Shown: positions 38,452 to 47,453, numbered from the stretch's first letter. The stretch: DNA of 64,000 nt from an uncultured Clostridia bacterium (GCA_944384195.1 CALWSK010000001.1:248001-312000); one strand, 5' to 3'. The notes: generated from the letters alone by a model not told the origin. Numbers and translations: made by a program.

Positions 38452-39762
38452 CTATCTAGTTCTTTTTAGTTTAGCAATAAAAAACCCATCTGTATTAAAC
38501 ATATTAGGTAAAATATTTATATACCCCTTATCTTTAGTTTGTATATCTATATCTAAATCTATATTGCAAAGCTCAAATCCAAAGTTTTCACAAAACCATC
38601 TAACATTTTGTAGATTTTCTTCCTCAAATAATGTACAAGTGCTATAAATCATTATACCACCTATTTTTAAATATTGATAACTATTTTTTAAAATTTCCCT
38701 TTGTATAGATACAAGCTCTTTTATATCTTCTTCTGTTTTATTATATTTTATATCCGGCTTTTTACGTACTATCCCAAAACCAGAACAAGGAGCATCCACT
38801 ATAAGCCTATCTGCTATTTGATTATCTTCTTTATAAAATTTTAATCCATCTTTTAGCTCAAGCTCTATATTATCAGCTCCAAGTCTTTTTCTGGTGTTTT
38901 CCATAAGCTCTATCTTATGAGGATAAATATCTCTAGAATATATCTTACCAGTATTTTTCATAATATAAGATGCATAAAATGATTTTCCACCAGGAGCAGA
39001 ACAAATATCTAAAACTATATCATTTTCTTTAGCGCTTAAGCTCTCTACAGCTATCATAGAACTCTCGTCCATAATATGAAAAAGCCCATCTCTAAAAGCC
39101 TTACTATCTGCTATATTTTTTGTTTTTGATATATAAAGAGAGTTTTTAGCAAGATTTCCTTCTTCTACTTGCATTCCCTCTTTCTCTAAAATAATCTTTA
39201 AATCTTGCTTTGTTGTTTTGTTTGTATTTACACAAATACAAACCCTAGGTGGCTTATTATTTGCAATACATATATCTTCTGTAATATTATATCCAAACTG
39301 TTTAATCCATCTTTCTATAACCCAAGAAGGATAAGAATATTTTATAGATAAATCTAAATTATAATCTAATATTTCTTCTTTATTTCTTGCTATATTTCTA
39401 AGGACACCATTTATAAAACCAGATAAATTTATAAATTTCTTTTTCTTAGCAAGTTTTACTGCCTCATTACATACAGCAGAAGATGGAACTTTATCCATAA
39501 ACATAAGTTGATATACACTAACTCTAAGAAGATTTAAGATAAATGTTTTCATCTTTTTTGTTTTAGTATTAGAAAATTTATCTATAATATAATCTATATA
39601 AATTATATTTCTTAAAGTACCATTTACAAGCTCTGTTACAAATGCTCTATCTTTATCAGATAAATCATTTGTAGAAAAAGCTTTTTTTAAAATAAGATTA
39701 TTATAACTTTTTTGCTCAAATATATCAATAAGTATATATACGGCTATTTCTCTTGCTTTCAT
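38452..39762 (-). CDS. rsmB: 16S rRNA (cytosine-967-C5)-methyltransferase
   Basis: RsmB methylates C967 of 16S rRNA. The 436-residue protein has an N-terminal NusB-like RNA-binding domain (about 1-130), and a C-terminal methyltransferase domain with the SAM-binding CSAPGGKSFYASYI, the catalytic DAPCSGFG and YSTCTLFEEEN motifs (both cysteines present). The first methionine has a GGGAGATAA site. A promoter at 39807-39835 makes it first in the rsmB-rlmN-prpC-prkC unit; the fmt and def genes often found upstream are absent. Confidence 0.96.
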   Translation of the reverse strand: MKAREIAVYILIDIFEQKSYNNLILKKAFSTNDLSDKDRAFVTELVNGTLRNIIYIDYIIDKFSNTKTKKMKTFILNLLRVSVYQLMFMDKVPSSAVCNEAVKLAKKKKFINLSGFINGVLRNIARNKEEILDYNLDLSIKYSYPSWVIERWIKQFGYNITEDICIANNKPPRVCICVNTNKTTKQDLKIILEKEGMQVEEGNLAKNSLYISKTKNIADSKAFRDGLFHIMDESSMIAVESLSAKENDIVLDICSAPGGKSFYASYIMKNTGKIYSRDIYPHKIELMENTRKRLGADNIELELKDGLKFYKEDNQIADRLIVDAPCSGFGIVRKKPDIKYNKTEEDIKELVSIQREILKNSYQYLKIGGIMIYSTCTLFEEENLQNVRWFCENFGFELCNIDLDIDIQTKDKGYINILPNMFNTDGFFIAKLKRTR

Positions 39763-39806
39763 TTTATCTCCCTAATATTAGTATTTTTATCCTAAATAAT
39801 AAATAT

Positions 39807-39835
39807 AGTATAACTTATTAAGTAGTTATTTGCAA
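39807..39835 (-). promoter_or_regulatory. Promoter of rsmB-rlmN-prpC-prkC
   Basis: TTGCAA (39830-39835) and TATACT (39807-39812) on the minus strand are 17 bases apart, 45 bases before the rsmB start. Confidence 0.6.
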
Positions 39836-39846
39836 GTTTTTATCAT

Positions 39847-40119
39847 TTATTTAAAATTTTTCCAATAATTATCTTCTTGATTTCCAGTTACTGCATAGTA
39901 ATATTCATCTGCCATATCAAATATTTCACTCTCATCTCCTATAACATAATAAGTTTGATTTTTATCCTTTTTTATATTTTTCTTCTTAATACTATCATCT
40001 TCTAGCCACCTTAAAAAGTTTTTTTCCCATTTATTAGCATATTCCTGACCAAGCTCTTCATAGCTTAATATTTCATCTTTCATTTCAAATATAAAATCTT
40101 CTATTTCTATTTTTAACAT
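39847..40119 (-). CDS. Small acidic protein of unknown function
   Basis: A 90-residue protein with an N-terminal amphipathic part (MLKIEIEDFIFEMKDEILSYEELG), a basic Lys-rich middle and an acidic, Tyr-rich end. I placed the start at the ATG at 40119, where a strong GGAGGAG site is found, although the frame is open for 18 more codons upstream. It overlaps the 3' end of the rhomboid gene by 35 bases, so their translation may be coupled. No motif, transmembrane segment or family was recognised. Confidence 0.6.
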   Translation of the reverse strand: MLKIEIEDFIFEMKDEILSYEELGQEYANKWEKNFLRWLEDDSIKKKNIKKDKNQTYYVIGDESEIFDMADEYYYAVTGNQEDNYWKNFK

Positions 40120-40684
40120 AAGTTTTTCTCCTCCTAGAATATATAATAATTCCAATAATAATCCCACAAACAATTCCTACTATATGACTCATAGTAGATA
40201 CATCATCATTTCGTTTAAAAAAATAAAGCTCCCTAGTTATACATATAATAAGAAATAATATGCTAGTCATAGGTATTTGCCCTGTAGCAACATTAGTAAA
40301 AGAAGCAAGACTAAGAAGCATATAAGCTATACCACTAGCACCAATAAGACTTGTATCAAAAAATGTTATATGTAAAATACCTATTATAAAAGCCGTTATA
40401 GATATAAAAGCTAGCGTATTTTTAGAACCATATTTTTCTTCTACACTAGCTCCACAAACTAAAATAATAAAAAAATTATTTAAAAAATGTATAAATCCAG
40501 TATGTCCCAAAATATGAGAAAATAGTCTAAATATAAATAAAATATCTAATCTAGCTCTATATACAGAAAATAATTTCTGATTAAGATATCCTTTTGTAAT
40601 AAAGTTTAAAATAAGAACTATAAAACTAATAAAGGTATATCCTAAAATAACAATAGAATTAAATTTTAAATTTAAATATCGCAT
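40085..40684 (-). CDS. Rhomboid-family intramembrane serine protease
   Basis: A protein of about 199 residues with six hydrophobic segments. The rhomboid core is recognisable: HFLNNFF in an early helix, the catalytic Ser in LIGASGIAYML (GxSG), and the His in MSHIVGIVCGI near the C-terminus, forming the Ser-His dyad. Substrates are unknown. The ATG at 40684 is the likely start, with only a weak site; a TTG 12 bases upstream is an alternative. It follows the MacAB-like exporter by 70 bases, and a 10-bp inverted repeat overlaps its start codon. Confidence 0.82.
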   Translation of the reverse strand: MRYLNLKFNSIVILGYTFISFIVLILNFITKGYLNQKLFSVYRARLDILFIFRLFSHILGHTGFIHFLNNFFIILVCGASVEEKYGSKNTLAFISITAFIIGILHITFFDTSLIGASGIAYMLLSLASFTNVATGQIPMTSILFLIICITRELYFFKRNDDVSTMSHIVGIVCGIIIGIIIYSRRRKTYVKNRNRRFYI

Positions 40685-40731
40685 ACATCTTACCAACTTT
40701 AAAAATTTGTTTTAATAAGCATATGCGATAT
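40676..40731. repeat. Inverted repeat overlapping the rhomboid start codon
   Basis: ATATCGCATA (40676-40685) and its perfect complement TATGCGATAT (40722-40731) are 36 bases apart. The first arm covers the ATG of the rhomboid gene (40682-40684), so the RNA could hide the start, or the DNA could be an operator. Confidence 0.55.
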
Positions 40732-40754
40732 ATTTAAAAATTTTACTATTTTAT

Positions 40755-41984
40755 CTATTCATATCTAAGAGCCTCTATAGGATTTAGCTTAGCTGCTTTG
40801 CCAGCTGGATAAACTCCAAATATAACTCCTACTATAGTAGATATTATCATAGCTCCAAATGCCACTATCATAGACAGTTGTGGAACAATATTTTTTATTC
40901 CCATAATTTGCTCAAAATATCCTCCTAACACTTTTCCCATTATAATACTAACTATATATCCTACTGCTATACCTATAAGTCCTCCTAAAGCACACATAAA
41001 CATAGATTCTATTAAAAATTGTGTCTTTATATCCTTTTCTGTAGCTCCTAATGACTTTCTTATACCTATTTCTCTTGTTCTTTCAGTAACTGTAACAAGC
41101 ATTATATTCATAACACCTATCCCTCCTACTAAAAGAGATATCCCTGCTACAACCCCTATAAATATAGTAAATAAATTTATTACTTTATCTACCTGCTTAA
41201 CTTGCTCTAAATTAGATAAAGCCATATATTTATCATCTGTAGTATTATGCCTAGCTGCTAATACTCTAGATATTTGATTTTTATCTCTTGCTATATTACT
41301 AGTGTCTTTTAACTCTGCATATATCATAGAAATTTCTTTTGTATTAAATATATCAAGATAAGTACCAAGAGGTATTTGTATCATAGAACCCATAAAGGAA
41401 TTTATTTCCCCATCTGTTACCCCTATGATATTAAATTTATAATCCATATTATTAATATATAAATTTATTTCTTGCCCTACAACATTTTTTCTGCCAAAAA
41501 CATCAAAAGCAAGTTTTTCATCTATAAGACAAACTTTAGATTTTATTTCATTTTCTCTTTCTGTAAAAGTCCTTCCATATTTAAGTGTAAAAAAGTTTTT
41601 TTGCATATAAGCAAATTCTGGTTCAGATGCTATAACAGCTATATTTTTTTCATCTTCTGGATTTTTCATTTTTACTCCAGCACTAGTAGAATTATATCCA
41701 GAAGAATATTTTATTATATCTAGTTCTTTTAGCGCTTTAACATCATCTTCATATATTTTATCTTTAGGAGTTAGCTCTGCTCCCCAATTTACCATTATTT
41801 GTAACGCTTTAGAATTTAATATTTCAAAGTTTTTTTGTATCCCATTTTTAAACCCATCACCTAGAGATGTTATTGTTATAACAGAAGATACACCTATTAT
41901 TATTCCTAACATGGTTAAAAATGTTCTCATCTTATTGGAAAAAATATTAAATATGGCAGAATAAATATTTTCAATAATATTCAT
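40755..41984 (-). CDS. MacB/FtsX-type ABC transporter permease (second copy)
   Basis: A 409-residue permease with one N-terminal membrane helix (LTMLGIIIGVSSVITITSLGDGF), a large outside MacB_PCD domain (about 45-270) and three C-terminal membrane helices, ending in the family signature VYPAGKAAKLNPIEALRYE. It works with the adjacent ATPase and adaptor as a mechanotransmission-type exporter of the MacAB/YknXYZ class, for peptides, toxins or lipids. It is a paralogue of the next permease, 13 bases upstream; 86 bp of the DNA for the first C-terminal helix region are identical between them. Together they probably form a heterodimer. Confidence 0.93.
   Translation of the reverse strand: MNIIENIYSAIFNIFSNKMRTFLTMLGIIIGVSSVITITSLGDGFKNGIQKNFEILNSKALQIMVNWGAELTPKDKIYEDDVKALKELDIIKYSSGYNSTSAGVKMKNPEDEKNIAVIASEPEFAYMQKNFFTLKYGRTFTERENEIKSKVCLIDEKLAFDVFGRKNVVGQEINLYINNMDYKFNIIGVTDGEINSFMGSMIQIPLGTYLDIFNTKEISMIYAELKDTSNIARDKNQISRVLAARHNTTDDKYMALSNLEQVKQVDKVINLFTIFIGVVAGISLLVGGIGVMNIMLVTVTERTREIGIRKSLGATEKDIKTQFLIESMFMCALGGLIGIAVGYIVSIIMGKVLGGYFEQIMGIKNIVPQLSMIVAFGAMIISTIVGVIFGVYPAGKAAKLNPIEALRYE
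41056..41141 (-). repeat. 86-bp segment identical to 42281-42366 (paralogous permease)
   Basis: Read base by base, this stretch is identical to 42281-42366. It encodes the conserved ISLLVGGIGVMNIMLVTVTE region and its continuation in each permease. Confidence 0.95.
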
Positions 41985-41997
41985 ATTTTATCCCTCC

Positions 41998-43215
41998 TTA
42001 TTCATATCTAAGACACTCTATAGGGTCTAGCTTAGCCGCCTTACCCGCAGGATAAACACCAAATATTATTCCTATAAAACTAGAAATAAGAACTGCTCCT
42101 ATTACAACTGGCACAGAAACCATCGGTTTTATATCATTACCTATAAGACGCATAATCTGTCCTACCATAAAACTTCCTATATATCCAAGAACAACTCCTA
42201 TAACTCCACCTAGCATAGATATTGTTATAGCTTCTATAAGAAATTGCATTTTTATATTAAAATTAGTAGCTCCTAAAGATTTTCTTATACCTATTTCTCT
42301 TGTTCTTTCAGTAACTGTAACAAGCATTATATTCATAACACCTATCCCTCCTACTAAAAGAGATATAGCTGCTACAAATCCTATAAATACAGTAAATATC
42401 TTTATAGTATTTTTCATATTATCAACTAAAGCAAAATTACCCGAAACATTATATTTATTTTCTTTATTATTATGATTTATAGTAAGTACTCTTAAAATTT
42501 GTTTTTTAGTTTTTTCAAATTGCTTATTATCTTTTACTTTTAGAAGAATAGAATTTATTATATCATCTTTTTGACCAGTTTCTTCCATGAGAGTATTTAT
42601 AGGTATATATATCTGAGGAGTATAAAACTCTGATTGTTCTTTTTTATATACACCAACTATCTCTAGTTCTATTTCCTTTTCTTTAGGCACAGTTTTAGTC
42701 TTTATTTTTTCCCCTATTACATCTTTTCTTCCAAATATTTCTTTAGCAATGTTTTCATCAATAACACAAATTTTAGATTTATATTTAATATCTTTATCTT
42801 CTATAAATCTTCCATATTCAATAATTACTTTATTTATATCTTTTCCGTTTTTATCTACCCCATCTAAAGATACACTCTTTGTAAGACTTGGATTTTTAAG
42901 CTTTACTGTTGCATTACTACTATAAGAAGGAGAAACAGAAATAATATTATCAATCCCTCTTAAATCATCTGCATCTTTTATAGTAAGCTTATCTTTATCT
43001 CTTATAGTAGCATCGTAAGAATTAGATATTGTAATAGTATCAGAGTTTATTCCATCAAAAGTATTATTTATTTTATTTTCAAACCCCTTACCTATAGAAG
43101 TTATTATTACAACTGATGTTATACCTATAATAATACCAAGAGTAGTAAGTACTGTTCTCATCTTACTCGATAGTATATTAAAGATAGCAGATTTAAAATT
43201 TTCTATAATATTCAT
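41998..43215 (-). CDS. MacB/FtsX-type ABC transporter permease (first copy)
   Basis: A 405-residue permease with the same build as its neighbour: an N-terminal helix (TLGIIIGITSVVIITSIGKGF), an outside MacB_PCD domain and three C-terminal helices ending VYPAGKAAKLDPIECLRYE. The outside domain differs strongly from the paralogue, while the helices and their flanking DNA are much closer. It follows the ATPase gene with a one-base overlap. The exporter substrate is unknown; having two different permeases in place of one suggests an obligate heterodimer. Confidence 0.93.
   Translation of the reverse strand: MNIIENFKSAIFNILSSKMRTVLTTLGIIIGITSVVIITSIGKGFENKINNTFDGINSDTITISNSYDATIRDKDKLTIKDADDLRGIDNIISVSPSYSSNATVKLKNPSLTKSVSLDGVDKNGKDINKVIIEYGRFIEDKDIKYKSKICVIDENIAKEIFGRKDVIGEKIKTKTVPKEKEIELEIVGVYKKEQSEFYTPQIYIPINTLMEETGQKDDIINSILLKVKDNKQFEKTKKQILRVLTINHNNKENKYNVSGNFALVDNMKNTIKIFTVFIGFVAAISLLVGGIGVMNIMLVTVTERTREIGIRKSLGATNFNIKMQFLIEAITISMLGGVIGVVLGYIGSFMVGQIMRLIGNDIKPMVSVPVVIGAVLISSFIGIIFGVYPAGKAAKLDPIECLRYE
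42281..42366 (-). repeat. 86-bp segment identical to 41056-41141 (paralogous permease)
   Basis: Partner of the repeat at 41056-41141; same orientation, same reading frame. Confidence 0.95.
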
Positions 43216-43925
43216 TAATCCTCACCTACTATCTTTTGCTCTTTATTAAAATAATCTTCTAAAACTACTCCATCTTTAAATCTAATTATTCTTTTTGTAT
43301 ACTCTGCTACATCTGGTTCGTGAGTTACCATAACTATGGTAACTCCTTTCTCATTTAATTTTTGAAATATACCTATTATTTCAAATGTAGATTTAGAATC
43401 TAAATTTCCTGTTGGTTCATCTGCTAAAATTATAGCTGGGTCATTTACAAGACTTCTAGCTATAGCTACTCTCTGTCTTTGCCCACCACTCATCTCATTT
43501 GGTTTATGATTTTCTCTTCCTGACAATCCTACAATCTCTAAGGCTGCTAAAGCTTTTTTTCTTCTTTCATCTTTAGCAACTCCTGCATAAACCATAGGAA
43601 GCTCCACATTCTGAACAGCAGATAGCTTAGGTAAAAGATTAAAAGATTGAAAAACAAAGCCTATTTTTTTATTTCTAACATAAGCAAGTTTTTTACCAGA
43701 TATTTTACTTACATCTTCTCCATCTAATATGTACTCACCAGAGCTTAATGTATCTAAACACCCAAGTATGTTCATCATAGTAGACTTACCACACCCAGAA
43801 GAACCCATTATAGAAACAAACTCCCCCTTTTGAACAGTAAAGTTTATTCCTTTTAAAGCTTCTACTTCAATTTTACCATTTCTATATACTTTTTTTACAT
43901 TTTTAATTTCTAATATATTTTGCAT
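43215..43925 (-). CDS. MacB/LolD-type ABC transporter ATP-binding protein
   Basis: About 236 residues with the start at the ATG at 43925 (site AGGTGAT); a GTG 9 bases earlier is possible. Motifs: Walker A GSSGCGKST, the Q-loop FQSFNLLPKLSAVQNVELP, signature MSGGQRQRVAIARSL and Walker B ILADEPTGNLDSKS followed by the switch His in MVTHEPD. This is the MacB/LolD/FtsE subfamily, which works with FtsX-like permeases. It is placed between the adaptor (upstream) and the two permeases. It powers the efflux unit. Confidence 0.96.
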   Translation of the reverse strand: MQNILEIKNVKKVYRNGKIEVEALKGINFTVQKGEFVSIMGSSGCGKSTMMNILGCLDTLSSGEYILDGEDVSKISGKKLAYVRNKKIGFVFQSFNLLPKLSAVQNVELPMVYAGVAKDERRKKALAALEIVGLSGRENHKPNEMSGGQRQRVAIARSLVNDPAIILADEPTGNLDSKSTFEIIGIFQKLNEKGVTIVMVTHEPDVAEYTKRIIRFKDGVVLEDYFNKEQKIVGED

Positions 43926-43934
43926 ACATATCAC

Positions 43935-45347
43935 CTACTCTCCAGCTGTAGTAGTGCTTTGCTGATTATTAGCATTTTTAGTTCCAGCATCAATAGGATT
44001 AATTTGCATACCATCTGTCATATTATCTGTAGGTGAAGATACAACTTGTTCCCCTTCTTTTAATCCATCTACAGAAGCAATAGAATTTTTAAAGCTTTTT
44101 ACTTTTATATTACGCTTTTCTAAAGTTCCATCTTGCTTAACAACAAAAACATATTCTCCTCCACCATTTTCTGTCATATAAGACATTATAGGAATTACTA
44201 TAGCATCATTTTCCACTTTTGTTGTAATAGTAAGGTCTGTAGTATATCCAGCTTTTAGCCCTGTACCACTTGGCATAGATATTTCTACTTTGACAACACT
44301 TTTTTCGCTTCCTCCTATAGTCTTAGTTTCAGCCAAAGGATATACTTTAGTTATTTTTCCTTCAAATTCTCCGTCCACACTTTCAGATTTTATTTTAACG
44401 CTCTCTCCCTCTTTAACTCCTGTCATATCATATTCTGGAATATATGCTGTTATAACAAGATTATTAAGATCTCCTACTTCTGCAACTAGCTTACCCTCTG
44501 TTACATTTTCTCCATCTGCAACATGAATTTTTACAATTGTCCCTGATATAGGTGATATAGATTGTTTTTCAAATTTTGCAATATCTTTTGTAAGTTGCTC
44601 TACTCTAAGATTTGCTTGCTCTATTGCTACTTTTTGTGACTCTATTCTATTTTTTGTATTGGCATCTTGCGTTTTATTTTTTGCACTTTGATACTGAGAA
44701 TTATTGGCATCCAGTTGTTTTTTTGTAGCATCTAAACTATTTTGTAAGCTAAGTTTTTGATTTTCAAGATTTGTAAGAGCAGTTTTATAATTATTATATT
44801 CTGTTTGAGATATAGCTCCTTGAGAATATAAAAGTTCTCCTCCTTCTAAGTCTTTCTTAGCTTTTTCTATATCTTTTTCATTTTGTTTAATATTGTTTTC
44901 TAAATCATTTATAGATTTTTGAGTTTGACTTATTTGAGCTTCTAACTGTTTTAACTGGCTCTCATCAGTAGGTATCATAAGAGCATCAAGTCCAAGCTTT
45001 GCAGATTTTAAAGAAAGTTTTGCTTCTTCTAATTGTCTTTCTAATGTATCTAAAGAACTTTTATCATACTGAATAAGCACTGCTCCTTTTTCTACATAAT
45101 CCCCTTCTTTTACTGGTATACTATTTACTTTACCAGAATTTTTGGCATATACAGAATTTTTTTCCTTAAAACTAACTGTACCTTTAGCATCTATAGTTGT
45201 TATTACCTCTTGTTTTTTTACGGTTGCTACCTCAACTGTTTGTATCGTTTCTTTTTGTTTTGGTTTTGATACTACTTTAAAAGTTGCAACACTACCCACA
45301 ACACCTACACATAAAACACTCACTATAATCGCTATTTTCTTCTTCAT
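43935..45347 (-). CDS. HlyD/MacA-type efflux periplasmic-adaptor-like protein
   Basis: A 470-residue adaptor with an N-terminal membrane anchor (about 5-24), a lipoyl-like domain (KNSGKVNSIPVKEGDYVEKG), a long Gln/Lys/Asn-rich coiled-coil hairpin (about 98-255), the second lipoyl half (SPISGTIVKIHVADGENV) and beta-barrel/membrane-proximal domains with an Asn/Thr-rich tail. In Gram-positive bacteria such proteins sit outside the membrane and complete MacB-like exporters, as in YknX. It follows ruvB by 20 bases with a GGAGGTATA site, so it may be read from the ruv promoter. Confidence 0.93.
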   Translation of the reverse strand: MKKKIAIIVSVLCVGVVGSVATFKVVSKPKQKETIQTVEVATVKKQEVITTIDAKGTVSFKEKNSVYAKNSGKVNSIPVKEGDYVEKGAVLIQYDKSSLDTLERQLEEAKLSLKSAKLGLDALMIPTDESQLKQLEAQISQTQKSINDLENNIKQNEKDIEKAKKDLEGGELLYSQGAISQTEYNNYKTALTNLENQKLSLQNSLDATKKQLDANNSQYQSAKNKTQDANTKNRIESQKVAIEQANLRVEQLTKDIAKFEKQSISPISGTIVKIHVADGENVTEGKLVAEVGDLNNLVITAYIPEYDMTGVKEGESVKIKSESVDGEFEGKITKVYPLAETKTIGGSEKSVVKVEISMPSGTGLKAGYTTDLTITTKVENDAIVIPIMSYMTENGGGEYVFVVKQDGTLEKRNIKVKSFKNSIASVDGLKEGEQVVSSPTDNMTDGMQINPIDAGTKNANNQQSTTTAGE

Positions 45348-45367
45348 ATATATACCTCCGTACTACT

Positions 45368-46366
45368 TTATTCTATATTTTCTATACCAAAATGTTTATA
45401 ACATAAGTTGGTAACTTGTCTGCCTCTTGGCGTCCTTTTTATAAATCCTAGCTGTATAAGATAAGGCTCATACACTTCTTCTATAGTATCACTCTCTTCA
45501 CCTATAGAAACTGCTAAATTATCAAGGCCAACCGGACCACCAGAAAAATTGTCCATAATAAATCTTAATATTTTTTGATCTGTATTATCAAGTCCAAGCT
45601 TATCCACTTCCAAAAGATTTAAAGTCTCATCTGCCACTTCTTTTGTTATATTTCCTTCATATCTGACTTGGGCAAAATCTCTAACTCTTTTTAAAAGCCT
45701 ATTAGCTATCCTAGGTGTTCCTCTAGAACGCCTAGCTATTTCTAAAGCTCCCTCTTCTTCTATATCGATATTTAAAACCTTTGCAGAACGTATTACTATC
45801 TCTTTTAATTCCTTAGCTTCATACATTTCAAGACGACTTATCACTCCAAATCTATCTCTTAAAGGATTTGTAAGAGAACCAGCTCTTGTAGTAGCTCCTA
45901 TAAGAGTAAATTTAGGTAATTCTACTCTTATACTTTTACTAGCTGCACCCTTTCCTATCATTATATCAAGCGCAAAATCCTCCATAGCTGGATATAAAAC
46001 TTCTTCTATACTTCTATTTAATCTATGTATTTCATCTATAAAAAGTATATCTCCCTCGTTTAAGGAATTTAAAATTGCTGCCATATCTCCAGCTCTTTCT
46101 ATGGCTGGGCCCGAAGTTGTTTTTATACTAACCCCCATCTCATTTGCTATTATATTAGATAACGTTGTTTTTCCAAGACCAGGAGGACCATATAATAATA
46201 CGTGATCTAAAGGTTCATTTCTTTTTTTCGCCGCTTCTATATATACTTTTAGACTTTCCTTTACTTTATCTTGACCTATATAGCTATCTAAAGTTTGAGG
46301 TCTTAATTTATTTTCAATTTCAAAGTCTTCTTGTTTTAAGTCTGATGTTATTATTCGATTTTTAAT
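45368..46366 (-). CDS. ruvB: Holliday junction branch-migration ATPase RuvB, with ATT start
   Basis: RuvB is the AAA+ motor that moves Holliday junctions with RuvA. The frame is intact over the full 332-residue family length, from [21 protein letters not shown] through Walker A GPPGLGKT (60-67), Walker B IDEIHRLN, sensor IGATTRAG, arginine finger and the winged-helix end. But no ATG, GTG or TTG exists in frame before the Met at 46138, which lies after Walker A. A perfect AGGAGG site (46374-46379) is followed by two ATT codons at 46369-46367 and 46366-46364; the second matches the usual Met position. I infer an AUU start, as known for infC. A shorter 256-residue call would lack the ATP site. 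The AGGAGG overlaps the ruvA stop. Confidence 0.88.
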   Translation of the reverse strand: MKNRIITSDLKQEDFEIENKLRPQTLDSYIGQDKVKESLKVYIEAAKKRNEPLDHVLLYGPPGLGKTTLSNIIANEMGVSIKTTSGPAIERAGDMAAILNSLNEGDILFIDEIHRLNRSIEEVLYPAMEDFALDIMIGKGAASKSIRVELPKFTLIGATTRAGSLTNPLRDRFGVISRLEMYEAKELKEIVIRSAKVLNIDIEEEGALEIARRSRGTPRIANRLLKRVRDFAQVRYEGNITKEVADETLNLLEVDKLGLDNTDQKILRFIMDNFSGGPVGLDNLAVSIGEESDTIEEVYEPYLIQLGFIKRTPRGRQVTNLCYKHFGIENIE

Positions 46367-46377
46367 AATACCACCTC

Positions 46378-46962
46378 CTAACTTGACAATTTTTTAAGAC
46401 AAAGACTTATCATTTTTTCAATAGGCATATGTTTATCTTCTATATCTTTTAATGCTTTTAAAATTTCACTTCGTGTAAAACCTAAGCTAGATAAAGCTTC
46501 TATAACTTCTGCTTCATAATTTATATATACGCTTTCTTCATTTGTATCTAAAACTTCCTTTATATCTACCTTATCTTTTAGCTCAAGGACTATCCTTTGT
46601 GCCATCTTTTGCCCTATCCCCTGTCCTTTTGAGAGAGCTTTTATATCTGAGCTTATTATAGCTAATATTAGCTCTTCTACTGTCATAATATTTAAAAGCG
46701 CTATAGCACCTTTAGGTCCAACTCCAGATACAGTTATAAGTTTTTCAAAAAGCTCTAATTCTTCGAAGCTTAAAAATCCATATAAGGATATGTCATTTTC
46801 CTTTATATTTGTAAATGTATAAATCTTTATATCAATTTTATTTTTTTGAAAATAATTATATAACCTAGAATTTATATAAATTTTATATCCTATTCCACTA
46901 TTTTCTAATACAACAAAATTTTCTTTAAGAATTTCTACATTTCCCTTTATAAAACTAAACAT
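46378..46962 (-). CDS. ruvA: Holliday junction DNA helicase subunit RuvA
   Basis: RuvA binds the four-way junction and guides RuvB. The 194-residue protein has the N-terminal OB-fold ([28 protein letters not shown] at the start), two helix-hairpin-helix motifs ([13 protein letters not shown] and [19 protein letters not shown], about 72-125) and the C-terminal domain III (about 145-194) that contacts RuvB. Length is as expected. AGGAGAAAT precedes the ATG, 19 bases after the DUF4250 gene, and its stop lies within the ruvB ribosome site. Confidence 0.96.
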   Translation of the reverse strand: MFSFIKGNVEILKENFVVLENSGIGYKIYINSRLYNYFQKNKIDIKIYTFTNIKENDISLYGFLSFEELELFEKLITVSGVGPKGAIALLNIMTVEELILAIISSDIKALSKGQGIGQKMAQRIVLELKDKVDIKEVLDTNEESVYINYEAEVIEALSSLGFTRSEILKALKDIEDKHMPIEKMISLCLKKLSS

Positions 46963-46981
46963 ATATTTCTCCTAAAAAGTT

Positions 46982-47161
46982 TTACAATCTAAATTGATTT
47001 ATATCTTCTTGATATTTATATCCTATACTTGCTAACTTTTCTTCTATTTCTGTAATATCAATTTGATAGCAAGTACAAAGATTAGATAAACTATCAAATT
47101 CATCTCTTAGCTTAGTATTTATGAAGCTAAGAAGCATATATTTGTCATTTGGTATGTCCAT
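46982..47161 (-). CDS. DUF4250 family small protein
   Basis: A 59-residue protein that opens MDIPNDKYMLLSFINTKLRD, the hallmark of DUF4250, and continues as a short helical domain with YQIDITEIEEKLASIGYKY. The ATG at 47161 follows GAGGTGAG. It stands 19 bases before ruvA, so it probably leads the DUF4250-ruvA-ruvB transcript. The family is common in Clostridia and its job is not known; the helix-turn-helix-like size is not enough to call DNA binding. It is short enough to be missed by gene finders. Confidence 0.82.
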   Translation of the reverse strand: MDIPNDKYMLLSFINTKLRDEFDSLSNLCTCYQIDITEIEEKLASIGYKYQEDINQFRL

Positions 47162-47202
47162 AATCGCTCACCTCATACATTCTATAAATAATAATTTATA
47201 TT

Positions 47203-47231
47203 ATTATACTCTATATTTTTATAAAAATCTA
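47203..47231 (-). promoter_or_regulatory. Candidate promoter of DUF4250-ruvA-ruvB
   Basis: A perfect TATAAT (47203-47208) lies 42 bases upstream of the DUF4250 start; the -35 position at 17 bases reads TAGATT (47226-47231), a weak match. Confidence 0.4.
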
Positions 47232-47343
47232 TTAAAAATTACAAAAAAGTTTTATTATTTAAAATCTATTAAAGTTACAATTTATAAATATTTAATAATT
47301 TAATCTTATCTCTTAGTTTTTATAATAAAAATTAGCTAATATC

Positions 47344-47453
47344 AAGGTTTTTTTATAAAAATTTATATAATTTATTTTAAATATATTAAAACATTTTTTA
47401 ACTTTTTATATTAATAATTAGTCTATTTTAAAAAAATTGTATAAAAAAACCTT
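47344..47453. repeat. Long-range 14-bp inverted repeat upstream of spoVT
   Basis: AAGGTTTTTTTATA (47344-47357) and its perfect complement (47440-47453) are separated by 82 bases of very AT-rich DNA. It lies in the 373-base divergent gap (47162-47534) between the ruv and spoVT genes, where I see no coding frame. It may form a cruciform or mark a small remnant element, but seven of the 14 positions are T. Confidence 0.4.

Noticed and set aside
39847..40173. Using the longest frame start for the small gene after the rhomboid.
   Set aside because: The strong GGAGGAG site is directly before the ATG at 40119; the longer version would overlap the rhomboid far more and has no site.
45368..46138. ruvB as a 256-residue truncated gene or pseudogene.
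   Set aside because: The frame continues upstream with the full conserved N-terminus and Walker A and a perfect ribosome site, so only the start codon is odd.
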